A stretch of 64,000 nt of DNA from Rubrobacter aplysinae (GCF_001029505.1 NZ_LEKH01000003.1:220343-284342), one strand, 5' to 3'; shown: positions 42,459 to 52,072, counted from the first letter of the stretch. Numbers and translations: made by a program. Notes: generated by a model not told the origin, from the sequence alone.

Positions 42459-43490
42459 TTGGGTACTTGGAATGAGCGCGTCACGATCCTGGCCCCGACG
42501 GTGTCTGCGGAAGGCGTCTTGCGAGAACCAACGGAACTGCGAGAACCAACGGGGACCGCGCTCGAGACGCGGGGCATAACCCGACTCTACAAGGGGACGG
42601 GCCGCGGCGTGTCGGACGTGAGCCTCTCGGTGGCGCCGGGAGAGATCTACGGTCTCATGGGGCCGAACGGCTCGGGTAAGTCGACCCTCCTGCGCCTGCT
42701 CTCGACCTCTCTAGCGCCGGACTCCGGCGGCTTTACCGTCTTCGGCGACGACGCCCTCACCGCCAAGCGCAAGGTGCGCTCGCGCATGGGACTCATGGTT
42801 GACAAGCCGACCCACTACGGCGACCTATCCGGCTGGGTCAACGCGTACCTCTTCGCCCGACTCTACGGCCTCGAAGAGAAAGAGGCCGAGAGGTCGCTGG
42901 CGGAGCTTTTCGACTACTTCGATCTCGCCGAGTACCGTGACGACCGGGCAAAGGCCTACTCATACGGCATGGGCAAGAAGCTCGGCCTCATAGAGGCGAT
43001 GGCCCACGGCCCGGATTTCCTGCTACTGGACGAGCCCTCGCTCGGGCTCGACTATACCTCCCAGCTAGCCTATCAGCGCAAGGTGCGCGAGCTCGCCGAC
43101 GGCGGGGCCGCGATACTCGTGGCGAGCAACCAGGTCGAGGAGGTCGAGACGCTGTGCGACAGGGTCGGGTTCCTGCACGGCGGCAGGCTCGCCGCCGAGG
43201 GCACGCCCCAGGAGCTCATCTCGGCGGTCGGCGGCGTGAAGCGCATCGTCTCCACTTTGCGAAACCCGGTGGAGTACGGGGCGGTCGCGGAGGTGGAGGG
43301 CGTGGAGCGGGTGTTCACGGAGGGCCGGGATCTCGTGGTGCAGTGCGTCGAGCGGCGCGGCATCGTCGCCGCCGTGGTCGGGGCGATAGTCGAGGCGGGC
43401 GGGGACATAGTGGACCTGCGCGTCCGCCAGCCCAGCTTGGAGGACGTGTACGTCAAGCTCACCGGAGAGGCGCTACGGCATGAGGGCTAG
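42459..43490 (+). CDS. ABC transporter ATP-binding protein (ABC-2 exporter type)
   Basis: A 343-residue ATPase. Walker A is GPNGSGKST, the signature loop is degenerate (SYGMGKKLGL in place of LSGGQ), and Walker B is FLLLDEPSLGLD. A C-terminal region of about 80 residues (from YGAVAEVEGVERVFTEG) resembles the accessory domain of drug and antibiotic exporters. Start uncertain: TTG 42459 or GTG 42501; the extra N-terminus contains a 14-bp direct repeat (GCGAGAACCAACGG). Pairs with the permease three bases downstream. Confidence 0.9.
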   Translation: MGTWNERVTILAPTVSAEGVLREPTELREPTGTALETRGITRLYKGTGRGVSDVSLSVAPGEIYGLMGPNGSGKSTLLRLLSTSLAPDSGGFTVFGDDALTAKRKVRSRMGLMVDKPTHYGDLSGWVNAYLFARLYGLEEKEAERSLAELFDYFDLAEYRDDRAKAYSYGMGKKLGLIEAMAHGPDFLLLDEPSLGLDYTSQLAYQRKVRELADGGAAILVASNQVEEVETLCDRVGFLHGGRLAAEGTPQELISAVGGVKRIVSTLRNPVEYGAVAEVEGVERVFTEGRDLVVQCVERRGIVAAVVGAIVEAGGDIVDLRVRQPSLEDVYVKLTGEALRHEG

Positions 43491-43493
43491 CTT

Positions 43494-44216
43494 ATGAGGA
43501 TCAACCCGCCGGACGCGTACTGGAAGAAGGACGTGGTCGCGTTCTTCGGGCGGCGGTTCGCCTTGATCATAAAGATGATCTACCCCATCGCGCTCATAGT
43601 CCCGGTCTCCGTTAGCTCCATCCCGCCGGAGTTCGCGGCGGCGGTGGTCGGGATAGTCGCCATAATGGCCGGCACGTTCGGTGCGGGCGAGACGCTCACG
43701 ACGGACCTCAACGATGGCATCCTGATGCGGGTCGCCCTTACCCCCGTGAGGCCGCAGCGCATCGTGTTCGAGGTGCTCGCGGTGAACGCGGTGCTCGACT
43801 TCCTGCAGCTACTGCCGCCACTCCTGATCGTGTTCCTCGTGCAGGGCACCGCCCCCGTGTGGGCGCTGGCGGCGGCGTTCGGGGTGTTCATGACGCTGGT
43901 GGCGGCCAACTGCATCGGCATCTTCATCGCCAACTTCACCACGTCTCCGGCGGACGTCTTGCTGTACGCGACGGCGATTCTGTTTCCCCTGATCTACGTC
44001 TCCGGCTTCTTCCGCAACCGCAACCCGGAGGGCGTGCTGGCCGTGCTGCGCGACTTCGTCCCGTTCGCCTACATGAACGACGCCCTGCAGGCGGCCTTCG
44101 GGCTCGCGACCTCCACCCCGGTCGCCGCCATCTTCATCTTCCCCACGCTAATCTGCGCCGTAATGGCGGCCGCCGTGTGCCTGACCGGGCCCCGGCTGCT
44201 ATCTCCCAGGATGTAA
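43494..44216 (+). CDS. ABC-2 type permease
   Basis: A 240-residue membrane protein with six hydrophobic segments (ALIIKMIYPIALIVPVSVSS; FAAAVVGIVAIMAGTFGAGE; IVFLVQGTAPVWALAAAFGV). The segment GETLTTDLNDGILMRVALTP matches the cytoplasmic loop of ABC-2 permeases. Immediately after the ATPase gene; together they form an exporter with unknown cargo. It converges with the next gene with five bases between stops. Confidence 0.88.
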   Translation: MRINPPDAYWKKDVVAFFGRRFALIIKMIYPIALIVPVSVSSIPPEFAAAVVGIVAIMAGTFGAGETLTTDLNDGILMRVALTPVRPQRIVFEVLAVNAVLDFLQLLPPLLIVFLVQGTAPVWALAAAFGVFMTLVAANCIGIFIANFTTSPADVLLYATAILFPLIYVSGFFRNRNPEGVLAVLRDFVPFAYMNDALQAAFGLATSTPVAAIFIFPTLICAVMAAAVCLTGPRLLSPRM

Positions 44217-44221
44217 TACGC

Positions 44222-45037
44222 CTAGTAGCCGGTCTTCAGGCCGCGCTTGCAGCCCCGTTCGAGTGCCCTGAACCACCGCAGGCGAGAGATGATCCCGGGG
44301 CGCGGCCCGAGCCCGGCAGAGCCGGCGCGCGTCTCTACCGCGAGCGTCCCGCCGCGCAGCCGACCCGAGAGGTTCAGCGTGGCGGATCGCTCCATCTCCG
44401 GGATCTCGAGGTCGTGGAGGCGCAAGGAGGCCGGGGCCCCGTCCGGCGGGCCTCCGACGCCGAGCGGCCTTACGGTTACGCGCTCGTCGCTCGTGTCCGG
44501 GGCGGCTGCGGTCTGTACGGCGGGGTGTCCACCTGACCCGTCTTCCCAGGCTAGCAGGCCGTGCGTCGTATCTTCACGGCGCGTCAGAGGGTGCGGGGTC
44601 TCGGCGGGCTCAAGGCGCACGATCAGGCGCGGCAGGTACCACCAGTTCTCGCGCTGCAGGAGGAAGGTGCTGATGATCTCCCGCGACGGCGGGTGCTTGC
44701 GGAGCTCATACTCCAGCAGTCTCTCGCGGAAGATATCGCCTTCAGGGTCCGGCTCGACCGTCGCCCGCACCGGTACGGCGAGCGGGCTCCAACCGATGCG
44801 GGCCAGCCTGGGGTCGTGGAGCGCGAGGGTAAGCTCCGGGTTTCGCCGTATCATCCGGGCCGTCTCCAGCCGGTTGTAGGCGATGGTAAACGCCGGGGAG
44901 TCGTCCAGAAGCAGCGGTATGATTCCCTCGATCACCGGCGCGCCGCCGGAGGGGATGGCGACCGCCCCCAGGATCGCCGTCTGTACGGAGGTGGTCAGGG
45001 TCTGGGCGTCGTATCTGTCTACCGGCTCGTCGTGCAT
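44222..45037 (-). CDS. Uncharacterised protein with a possible split-barrel FMN-binding domain
   Basis: A 271-residue protein. The first 150 residues resemble pyridoxamine-phosphate-oxidase-like split barrels: LGAVAIPSGGAPVIEGIIPL, LETARMIRRNPELTLALHDP, LARIGWSPLAVPVRATVEPD. The rest is Gly/Pro/Arg-rich with no recognised domain. The ATG at 45037 lacks a clear ribosome binding site. Flavin or heme binding is an inference; the family assignment is modest. Confidence 0.55.
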   Translation of the reverse strand: MHDEPVDRYDAQTLTTSVQTAILGAVAIPSGGAPVIEGIIPLLLDDSPAFTIAYNRLETARMIRRNPELTLALHDPRLARIGWSPLAVPVRATVEPDPEGDIFRERLLEYELRKHPPSREIISTFLLQRENWWYLPRLIVRLEPAETPHPLTRREDTTHGLLAWEDGSGGHPAVQTAAAPDTSDERVTVRPLGVGGPPDGAPASLRLHDLEIPEMERSATLNLSGRLRGGTLAVETRAGSAGLGPRPGIISRLRWFRALERGCKRGLKTGY

Positions 45038-45137
45038 ACGCCTTGTAGTATCTCACGCCGTAATCTATGATCCAGCTAGGGAAACGCAGGGAAGCGGGTC
45101 GGCTAGAGGGTCCGGCCCCATGTAGGAGGAGAGGGAT

Positions 45138-46850
45138 ATGCCGGCGATAATCGTCGCGGTCGCGGTGCTCGGGATCTTCTACCTGGGATACAGATATTAC
45201 TCCAAGTACCTGGCCGAGAACGTGTACAGGCTGGACAAGGACTACGTCACCCCGGCACACGAGTTCGAGGACGGGGTCGACTTCGTACCAACGAACAAAC
45301 ACATTCTCTTCGGCCACCACTTCACCTCCGTGGCGGGTGCGGCCCCGATAGTCGGGCCGGCGACGGCGGTTTTCTGGGGCTGGCTGCCGGCGCTGCTGTG
45401 GGTCGTGCTCGGGACGGTCTTCGCAGCCGGCGTCCACGATTTCGGCTCCATCGTGGTCTCGACCCGCAACCGGGCGCAGAACATCGGGACGCTCACCGGC
45501 AGCGTTATAAAGCCTCGGGCCCGGACGCTGTTCCTGATCATCATCTTTTTCCTGCTCACCCTCGTGAACGCCGTGTTCGGCGTGGTGATGGCCTCGCTGT
45601 TCATCTCGACCCCGGCGGCCGTGATCCCGGCGCTCATCGTGATCCCGCTGGCGATAATCTTCGGGCAGGTGGCCTACCGGCTACGGTGGTCGCTGCTACT
45701 CCCCTCGATAGCCGCCCTGATAATCCTGTACGCCACCATCCCGCTCGGGCAGGCGTTCCCGGTCACCATAGACCCGCTGGCGAACGCCGTGGGCCTCGCG
45801 CCCTCGACGGTGTGGATCGTACTGCTCTTCACCTACACCTGGGTCGCCGCCCGGCTCCCGGTGTGGCTGCTACTCCAGCCCAGGGATTACCTGAACTCGC
45901 ACCAGCTCTTCGTGGCGCTGGCCGCGATCTTCCTCGGCATGCTCGTCGGCTTCGAGACCATCGTGGCCCCGGCGTTCAACACCGGAATCCCGGCGGACTC
46001 CCCGCCGTGGTTCCCCTTGCTCTTCATAACCATCGCCTGCGGCGCGATCAGCGGCTTCCACAGCCTGGTCGCCTCGGGCACCACCTCCAAGCAGCTGGAC
46101 AACGAGCAGGACGCCCGGTACGTCGGCTACATGGGCTCGCTCGGCGAAGGCTCGCTGGCGCTCGGCGCGATCCTGGCCTGCACCGCCGGGCTCGCCGCGA
46201 CCCAGGGCGAGTGGAGCCAGAACTACGCCGACTTCGGAGCGGCTTCGGGAGGCGCGGTCGGCTACTTCACGGAGGGTGTGGGCGGTTTTGTCAGCAACCT
46301 CGGGATACCGGCGGCCGTCGGCACTACCTTTGCCGCAGTGGTCGTCATCACGTTCGCAGGAACGACGCTGGACACCAGCGTGCGGCTCCAACGCTACGTG
46401 ATACAGGAGATCGGGGAGATCACGCGCGTCCGCTTTCTGGCCCGCAGCGCCGCGCTCGGGGCGACGCTGGCGGTGCTGTTCTCCGCCGGGCTCGCGCTCT
46501 TCCCGGTCGGTGGCGGCGGGGACGCCGGTTTCGCATTCGGCAGGCTGTGGCAACTCTTTGGCACCACCAACCAGCTCACCGCCGGGCTCGCGCTGGCGAT
46601 AATAGCGGTGTGGCTGTTCCTGCGGGGCCGCAACCCGCTCGCGGCGATAGTGCCGCTCGTGTTCCTGCTGACGATGACGGTGTGGTCCCTGATCATAAAC
46701 CTCGGCAACTTTCTCGCCGAGCCGGACTATCTGCTGCTGACGCTGGACGTGATCATCCTCGTCCTCGCCCTGTGGCTCATAGTCGAGGCCGCGGCCGCGA
46801 TGAACCGGGCGCGCACATCCCGCAGGGAAGGCGCGGAGACACGGGAGTAA
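45138..46850 (+). CDS. cstA: Carbon starvation protein CstA (peptide/pyruvate transporter)
   Basis: A 570-residue transporter with about 14 to 16 hydrophobic segments. CstA hallmarks are present: the N-terminus LGYRYYSKYLAENVYRLD, the FGHHFTSVAGAAPIVGPATA block, VLGTVFAAGVHDFGSIVVST and SGFHSLVASGTTSKQLDNEQ. CstA relatives import peptides or pyruvate. It is shorter than E. coli CstA (about 700). Strong ribosome binding site GGAGGAGAGGG. First gene of a four-gene operon with an ArsD-like protein, a CC-ending protein and an ArsA-like ATPase. Confidence 0.95.
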   Translation: MPAIIVAVAVLGIFYLGYRYYSKYLAENVYRLDKDYVTPAHEFEDGVDFVPTNKHILFGHHFTSVAGAAPIVGPATAVFWGWLPALLWVVLGTVFAAGVHDFGSIVVSTRNRAQNIGTLTGSVIKPRARTLFLIIIFFLLTLVNAVFGVVMASLFISTPAAVIPALIVIPLAIIFGQVAYRLRWSLLLPSIAALIILYATIPLGQAFPVTIDPLANAVGLAPSTVWIVLLFTYTWVAARLPVWLLLQPRDYLNSHQLFVALAAIFLGMLVGFETIVAPAFNTGIPADSPPWFPLLFITIACGAISGFHSLVASGTTSKQLDNEQDARYVGYMGSLGEGSLALGAILACTAGLAATQGEWSQNYADFGAASGGAVGYFTEGVGGFVSNLGIPAAVGTTFAAVVVITFAGTTLDTSVRLQRYVIQEIGEITRVRFLARSAALGATLAVLFSAGLALFPVGGGGDAGFAFGRLWQLFGTTNQLTAGLALAIIAVWLFLRGRNPLAAIVPLVFLLTMTVWSLIINLGNFLAEPDYLLLTLDVIILVLALWLIVEAAAAMNRARTSRREGAETRE

Positions 46851-46899
46851 CCGGGCCGTGGTAGAACCTGCTACAAGGGAACCCGGGAGGTAAGAGGAG

Positions 46900-47358
46900 A
46901 TGACACAAACGGGACACACGGCAGACATGGAGCACAGGCTCATACTGGTGCGTGAGGCGGACGAGCAGATGTCCGGCTCGGGCTGCTGCGGCAGGCTCGG
47001 CGGCGTGGACAACGAGCTCGGCGACGCCGAGACCTACGCCCACACCCGGCGCGAGATGGAGTCGATGGGCGAGGTCTACCGGGCGCTCAAAGACGAGCTA
47101 CGGGATTTCGACGAGTACGTGAAGTTCGAGGTGGTTGACCCGCGCAACATGGTGTGGCTCGTACCGGCCATCATGCGCGACGGCCGCCGGCACGGCAGGC
47201 AGGTCGGCGAGACGCTAGCCCACGCCCGGCGCGGCATCGCGTACAACTCCGTGATCCTGGACGGCAAGGTGCTCTTCCACGGCAACGTCCCCTCGCCCGA
47301 AGAGGCGATAGAGGCGGTCCGCCGGGAGCTTGGTATGCCGGAAAAGTCCCCGGCCTAG
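46900..47358 (+). CDS. ArsD-like small protein with vicinal cysteines, CstA-linked
   Basis: A 152-residue protein. A strand RLILVREADEQ leads to GSGCCGRLGGV with a CC pair near residues 28-29. The middle is charged helix with FDEYVKFEVVDPRNMVWLVP. The end, AYNSVILDGKVLFHGNVPSP and EEAIEAVRREL, resembles the last strands and helix of ArsD and other thioredoxin folds, where a chaperone delivers metal to ArsA. ArsD similarity is my inference and weak; only one CC pair is present. Fifty bases after cstA, good GGAGG site. Confidence 0.65.
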   Translation: MTQTGHTADMEHRLILVREADEQMSGSGCCGRLGGVDNELGDAETYAHTRREMESMGEVYRALKDELRDFDEYVKFEVVDPRNMVWLVPAIMRDGRRHGRQVGETLAHARRGIAYNSVILDGKVLFHGNVPSPEEAIEAVRRELGMPEKSPA

Positions 47359-47375
47359 CGGTCCGGAGTTTCAGG

Positions 47376-47669
47376 GTGTCGCCCGAGGCCAGCCGGCTGT
47401 CGGCCCTTTTGGACTGGCGCGCCATCTACGGCAAGATAGAGGAGCTGCACCGGGAGTTCTTCGTCAGCAAGTGGCGCGCCGGGATGCAGCGCGAGGCCGG
47501 ACAGCAGCAGGACGCGCTCATGGCGATGCTCTTCCTGGAAGCGCTCGGCGTGCCGAGCCCCACGAGCTACTACACCCTGGAGCTGTACCCAGAGTTCGTC
47601 GAGTCCTTCCACCGCTGGCACCTGCGCATGGGGATACAGACCTTCCCCGATGGCGGCTTCTGCTGTTGA
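47376..47669 (+). CDS. Small protein ending in a CC pair (cory-CC-star type)
   Basis: A 97-residue protein: LDWRAIYGKIEELHREFFVS, KWRAGMQREAGQQQDALMAM, LGVPSPTSYYTLELYPEFVE, then the terminal GIQTFPDGGFCC and stop. The final CC right before the stop matches what I recall of the family NCBI calls cory-CC-star; its function is unknown. The GTG at 47376 is in frame, has GGAG eight bases upstream and begins just after the preceding gene. No other cysteines in the protein, so the tail pair must be what matters. Confidence 0.75.
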   Translation: MSPEASRLSALLDWRAIYGKIEELHREFFVSKWRAGMQREAGQQQDALMAMLFLEALGVPSPTSYYTLELYPEFVESFHRWHLRMGIQTFPDGGFCC

Positions 47670-47710
47670 TCCTGTCGTTGAGCCTCTGTTGAGCCGCTAT
47701 TGAGTCGCCG

Positions 47711-48667
47711 TTGAGTGGAGTTAACGACGAGCGCCGTCTGACCTTCTTCGGCGGCAAGGGTGGGGTCGGCAAGACCACGCTCGCCGTCGCCTACGCCACC
47801 CTGCTCGCGGAGCGCGGCGAACGGACCCTGCTAATCTCCACCGACCCGGCTCACTCCACGGGCGATCTGCTCAGGGCAGAGCTCTCGGGCGAGCCGACGA
47901 GGGCCGAGGATAACCTGTGGGCCGTCGAGGTTGACGCCGCGGCCGACGCCGAGGAGTACGTGGAGAGGATCAAGCAGGACGCCCGGGGCTCGGTGAGCCG
48001 GGAGGTGCTCGATACGGTGGACAAGCATCTGGACCTCGCGAAGTCCAGCCCCGGCACCGAGGAGTCGGCGCTCTTTGATCGGTTCGTGGATCTGATCTCG
48101 CTCTGCCCGACAGAGTACGACCGCATCGTCTTCGACACCGCCCCGACCGGCCACACCCTGCGCCTGCTCACGCTCCCGGCGCTGCTCTCCGCCTGGGTCG
48201 AGGGTGTGGTGCGCCAGCGGGAGAAGGTCGCCGGGATGGAGCGGATGCTACGCAACATGGCCGGGGACGACTCCGGCGGCGAGGACCCGGTGCTCCAGCG
48301 ACTGCGCGAGCGCCGCGAACGGTTCCACCACGCCCGACACCGGCTGCTGGAGGATACGACCTTCTACCTGGTCCTGATCCCGGAACGCCTCCCCATAGAA
48401 GAGACGGCCCGCAGCCTGGGGACACTCACCGAGAACGGCATCGAGGTCGGGGCGCTGTTCGTGAACCGGGTCTTGCCCGAGTCGGCGGACGAGGGAGAGT
48501 TCATGCACGCCCGCCTCGCCCAGCAGCAGGAGTACCTCGCGGAGATAGAGTCCCGCTTTACGAAACGGGAAATCGTGCGGGTCGAGCAGGACCCGCGGGA
48601 TATATCAGGTCGGGGTCAGCTCGAAACCATAGCCCGCTCTCTCAAGGACGGGATGGGCACCGGATAA
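47711..48667 (+). CDS. ArsA/Get3-like ATPase
   Basis: A 318-residue deviant-Walker ATPase of the ArsA/GET3 group. It has FFGGKGGVGKTTLAVAYATL, STDPAHSTGD (switch I), and DTAPTGHTLRLLTLP (switch II). Only a single ATPase domain is present. The metal-binding cysteines of arsenite pumps are missing (one Cys in total), and no arsenite transporter is near, so arsenite efflux is unlikely. As last gene of the cstA operon it probably works with the two CC proteins, driving a targeting or metal-delivery cycle. TTG start at 47711. Confidence 0.9.
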   Translation: MSGVNDERRLTFFGGKGGVGKTTLAVAYATLLAERGERTLLISTDPAHSTGDLLRAELSGEPTRAEDNLWAVEVDAAADAEEYVERIKQDARGSVSREVLDTVDKHLDLAKSSPGTEESALFDRFVDLISLCPTEYDRIVFDTAPTGHTLRLLTLPALLSAWVEGVVRQREKVAGMERMLRNMAGDDSGGEDPVLQRLRERRERFHHARHRLLEDTTFYLVLIPERLPIEETARSLGTLTENGIEVGALFVNRVLPESADEGEFMHARLAQQQEYLAEIESRFTKREIVRVEQDPRDISGRGQLETIARSLKDGMGTG

Positions 48668-48712
48668 CATCCCACAAGCCCCTCAGAACCCGCAAGACTC
48701 GCAAAGCCCGGG

Positions 48713-48757
48713 AGGTCGGGAAGGTCGGGAAGGTCGGGAAGGTCGGAAAGCTAGCTT
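48713..48757. repeat. 9-bp tandem repeat, five copies
   Basis: AGGTCGGGA is repeated four times without change and a fifth time with one change (AGGTCGGAA), in the noncoding region after the ArsA-like gene. Confidence 0.9.
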
Positions 48758-49000
48758 CAGCCCGCCCGGTATTATCGCTATGATCCGCTGTGCCACGAAT
48801 ACCAGCACCAAGGGCTCCGCGCCGTAGCCCCCGTACCAACTCCGTGACCCCGAGCACGACGCGCCCGCCACCCCGCCTTCACCGCCCTGACTGACGTTTA
48901 CGTCCATGTTACGCCATGATCCACACTCCCACTCTCTGATCATTTTCGGGAGGAGTCTAGGCGGGAGTCGTGAACAAAGTATGAACCGGGGATTAACTTT

Positions 49001-49030
49001 GCCTTGCGTTGCCTTGCGTTGCCTTGCGTT
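49001..49030. repeat. 10-bp tandem repeat, three copies
   Basis: GCCTTGCGTT occurs three times head to tail in the noncoding region upstream of the ABM-domain gene. Confidence 0.9.
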
Positions 49031-49220
49031 TCTGCGCGGAGTCTGGGGGAGCACGGCATCTCCGGCGTGGCCCCCGGACGTTTTACCGGATACACTGGAG
49101 ACCCGTACGGTTCGGGAGCATATACTCCGTGTACTGTCGTCCCGCGCCGCATACGAGTCATGGTCGGTCAGGGAGTCGGGCCTTCCCACTACACCCGCGA
49201 ATGTTAGAGGAGACACAGCT

Positions 49221-49511
49221 TTGGTAAGAGAGATCGCGATTCTGAACGTACAGTCTGGAAAAGGCGCGGATCTGGAGGAAGCTTACGGCGGCGTCGCCTC
49301 GGTGCTGGAGGAGGCCCCGGGCAATCGCGGAGCCACGCTCCACCGCGGAGTGGAAGACCCGGACTCGTACACCCTGATCGTGGAGTGGGACTCCGTCGAG
49401 GATCACATAGCCCTGACCGAGCGTCCCGAGTTCGAGCAGTTTGGCGCCGCGATAGGCCCGTACCTAACCGGGCAGCCCGAGGTCCGGCACGTCGAGCCGG
49501 TCTCCGGCTAG
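49221..49511 (+). CDS. Antibiotic biosynthesis monooxygenase (ABM) domain protein
   Basis: A 96-residue ferredoxin-like-fold protein: REIAILNVQSGKGADLEEAY, NRGATLHRGVEDPDSYTLIV, EWDSVEDHIALTERPEFEQF. This is the normal ABM length and order. Members are cofactor-free monooxygenases or heme-degrading proteins; the substrate is unknown. The TTG at 49221 with GAGGAG eight bases upstream is chosen; the long upstream frame is noncoding and contains repeats. Confidence 0.87.
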   Translation: MVREIAILNVQSGKGADLEEAYGGVASVLEEAPGNRGATLHRGVEDPDSYTLIVEWDSVEDHIALTERPEFEQFGAAIGPYLTGQPEVRHVEPVSG

Positions 49512-49997
49512 GGCCCTCTACCAGGCGAGCGGCACGGTATTGCGGGACCCGCTTTAGAGGACCGGAGCCGGTTGCCGTAAGCGTCATCGGGCCGGGAGCA
49601 GGCTCGACCTCCGCATCGTAGGCTCCAAGCGGCACCACCGGGCGAGACGCACTCGATACCGAACCCGGCCTTTCTCATCGAAGCGCGGGGAAGGTTCCCC
49701 GGGACGGCGCAGCACCAGGACGCGGGCGCGGCCTTCGACGGGGTAGTCGGGGTCGAGCATGATCTCGGTACTGCGGTTAACGGCACCCGCCTCGAAAACC
49801 CACACGAGCGTATCCCAAAAGCCTTAGGGATAGTGTACGGACTGGGCTATGTCGTCTTTCCGGGACAGCAGGACCCCTAAGAACCCCTAAGAACCCCTAT
49901 AGCCAGGTAGGTGTCTTACGGGGTGGCGGAGCCTATCGGATCGTCGCCGTTCTCGCGGGAGACCACGGAGCACAGGAGGCTCTGCGGGCCTTCCATG
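49512..49997. other. Intergenic region, possible small gene remnant and repeat
   Basis: About 490 bases. A minus-strand frame at 49584-49805 encodes 73 residues (including RARVLVLRRPGEPSPRFDEK) with no recognised family; it may be a remnant. GAACCCCTAA repeats about three times at 49871-49900. Confidence 0.4.
49871..49900. repeat. 10-bp tandem repeat, three copies
   Basis: GGACCCCTAA, GAACCCCTAA and GAACCCCTAT follow each other, just upstream of the end of the iron ABC ATPase gene. Confidence 0.85.
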
Positions 49998-50948
49998 TCA
50001 GCCCGCCTCCGGCGAGAACGCGGCGGGGACACGCGCAGTGTGCAGCCCGTAGGGGATGCACAGAGGTATGCCGTCGCGCGGGTCGTTGACTATGTCGGCC
50101 TCGACGCCGAATACCTCCCGGAGCACCTCCGGGGTCATTACCTTGTGGGGCGCGCCGGAAGTGTGCACCTGGCCCCGGCACAGGGCGACCATATTGTGAG
50201 AGTAGCGGGAGGCGTTGTTCAGGTCGTGGAGGACCATGAGAATAGTGCGTCCCTCCTCTGCGTTGAGGCGTTCAAGGAGCTTGAGGACCTCTAGCTGGTG
50301 GGCCATGTCTAGGAAGGTCGTCGGCTCGTCGAGGAGCAGGGTATCGGTCTCCTGGGCGAGGGCCATAGAGATCCAGGCCCGCTGGCGCTGGCCGCCGGAT
50401 AGAGTATCGAGGGCCCGATCTGCCAGCTCCAGGACACCCGTGGTCTCCAGCGCCCGCTCTACGGCCCGCTCGTCTTTCTTCGACCACTGCTTCAGGAAAC
50501 TCTGGTGCGGGTAGCGGCCCTGGGCGGCCAGCTCGCGCACGGTGAGCCCCTCGGGGGCCTGCGGGTCCTGAGGGAGAATACCAAGGCGTTTGGCGACCTC
50601 GCGGGTGGGGAGCTTCGATATGGCTTGGCCGTCGAGATATACTGCGCCGCTGGTCGGCTTCATCAGGCGGGCCATAGAGCGCAGGAGGGTGGATTTGCCG
50701 CAGCCGTTCGGGCCGACGACGGAAGTGATCCTGCCCGGCGGTACCTCCATCGAGAGCCCGTCTATGACGGCGGTTTCCTCGTAGGCGAGGCTTACGTCCT
50801 CGGTCCTGAGCTTGCTCAACTGGGCTTCTCCTCCGGAGTCGCGGCTGTGGGCTCGGGTGCCGTCACGACCTGGTCTATCGTATCTCGGGGGCGTGGGATC
50901 CGTGGTGAGGTCATACTCTCCGGGTTGTATCTGACGCCGGCGGTTCAT
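49998..50948 (-). CDS. Iron-siderophore ABC transporter ATPase (FecE/FhuC type)
   Basis: ATPase of the ferric-siderophore importer: Walker [10 protein letters not shown], signature [10 protein letters not shown], Walker [12 protein letters not shown] and [17 protein letters not shown], a segment typical of FecE/FhuC. The ATG at 50948 overlaps the stop of the binding-protein gene (ATGA) but adds about 43 unstructured residues; a TTG at 50819, with GGAG eight bases upstream, starts at the family's usual N-terminus. Either is possible. Last gene of the operon fecC-fecD-binding protein-ATPase. Confidence 0.92.
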   Translation of the reverse strand: MNRRRQIQPGEYDLTTDPTPPRYDRPGRDGTRAHSRDSGGEAQLSKLRTEDVSLAYEETAVIDGLSMEVPPGRITSVVGPNGCGKSTLLRSMARLMKPTSGAVYLDGQAISKLPTREVAKRLGILPQDPQAPEGLTVRELAAQGRYPHQSFLKQWSKKDERAVERALETTGVLELADRALDTLSGGQRQRAWISMALAQETDTLLLDEPTTFLDMAHQLEVLKLLERLNAEEGRTILMVLHDLNNASRYSHNMVALCRGQVHTSGAPHKVMTPEVLREVFGVEADIVNDPRDGIPLCIPYGLHTARVPAAFSPEAG

Positions 50949-52072
50949 GTGCTCTCCGTGGTCTCCCTGGTCGTTGTGGTACTCGAACCACCCTCTATGG
51001 CCGTGGCGAGCCTCGGGACGAGGTTTTCGAGCGCGAACGGGAGGCTCAGCACGCTGCCGAAGGAGAGCGCCCCGTTCAAGACCTCGTCTTCGAGGAAGAT
51101 GTCGCGGTTCTCCTGGGCGACGTCGAGCTCCTGGTAGAGCGGGTCTTCCCTTACGGGGCCGAAGCCTATCGCGATCTCGACCCAGACCAGGACGTCGGCG
51201 GCGTCGAGGAGGTCCAGGCGCTCGCGGCTGAGGTCTATGAAGAAGGAGTCTCCGGCAAGCTCGGCGATCTCTTCCGGAAGCTCGAAGCCGAGAGAGCTCA
51301 TGAACCGTCCCCTGACGTCCTCGGTGGTGTACGGGGCCGGACTATATGAGTCCCCCTGCTCGTTCACCCCGACCACGAGCCCGTTCGCGCCCTCGAAGTC
51401 CGGGTTCTCCGAGCGAGCCTGCTCGAACTGCGACTCGACCTCGGAGACGAGGTCCCCGGCCTGCTGCTCGCTACCGAGCGCGCGGCCTATCACCCGCGTC
51501 TGCTCCTGCCACGGCACGCCGAAGTCCGCGTACTCTCCGGACTGCGGGATGGTCGGGGCGATGCCGGAGAGCGTATCGTACTCCTCGGAGGTCATCGCGG
51601 CGGAGATCCCGAGGATGAGGTCCGGCTCGAGGGCGGCGATCTGCTCGAAGTTCAGCTCGGTGGCGGGTAGGACCTCCGGCTGGGCGCCGCCGAGCTCGTC
51701 CTGGGCCCAGGGCCAGACCGCGTACTCGTAGTCTCCGTACCATTCCTTGATGCCCACCGGCATCACCCCGAGGGCAAGCACCGGGTCCTGGTCCGTGGTC
51801 CCGACGGTGACGACCCTTTCGGGCTCTCCGGTTATCTCGGTCGAGCCGTACTGGTGCTCGATGGTCCGGCTGTCGCCGGAGCCCCCACCGGAGCCCCCGG
51901 TTCCGCCTCCGGAACCTCCAGAGTCTCCAGAGTTTCCAGAGCCGCATCCGGCCGCGCCGAGCAACAGGAACCCCCCGGCCGCGGCGAGGAAGTGACGCCG
52001 GGTCGGGAGCGGGGAGGCAGCCTCCGCTCGGGAGTGATTGTTTGGCGGTTGCGTTCTTCTGGTGTCTGGCAT
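50945..52072 (-). CDS. Iron-siderophore binding lipoprotein (FecB/FepB type)
   Basis: A 375-residue exported binding protein. It has a Tat-type start ([20 protein letters not shown]) with a lipobox Cys, then a Gly/Ser-rich linker, then the periplasmic-binding fold: [40 protein letters not shown] and the C-terminal helices. The tail is Thr/Glu-rich. The ATG at 52072 starts the signal; the long upstream frame is noncoding. It delivers ferric siderophore to the two permeases encoded upstream. Confidence 0.93.
   Translation of the reverse strand: MPDTRRTQPPNNHSRAEAASPLPTRRHFLAAAGGFLLLGAAGCGSGNSGDSGGSGGGTGGSGGGSGDSRTIEHQYGSTEITGEPERVVTVGTTDQDPVLALGVMPVGIKEWYGDYEYAVWPWAQDELGGAQPEVLPATELNFEQIAALEPDLILGISAAMTSEEYDTLSGIAPTIPQSGEYADFGVPWQEQTRVIGRALGSEQQAGDLVSEVESQFEQARSENPDFEGANGLVVGVNEQGDSYSPAPYTTEDVRGRFMSSLGFELPEEIAELAGDSFFIDLSRERLDLLDAADVLVWVEIAIGFGPVREDPLYQELDVAQENRDIFLEDEVLNGALSFGSVLSLPFALENLVPRLATAIEGGSSTTTTRETTEST

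Larger units (their letters stand above)
48668..49220. other. Intergenic region with two tandem repeats
   Basis: About 550 bases between the ArsA-like and ABM genes. It holds a 9-bp repeat (48713-48757) and a 10-bp repeat (49001-49030). On the minus strand, 48770-48900 encodes a short hydrophobic run (LVLVFVAQRIIAIIPGGL) that may be the remnant of a membrane gene; no intact gene is seen. Confidence 0.5.

Noticed and set aside
47711..48667. Arsenite efflux ATPase (ArsA of an ars operon).
   Set aside because: The protein has a single ATPase domain and only one cysteine, and there is no ArsB, Acr3, ArsC or arsenic regulator beside it.
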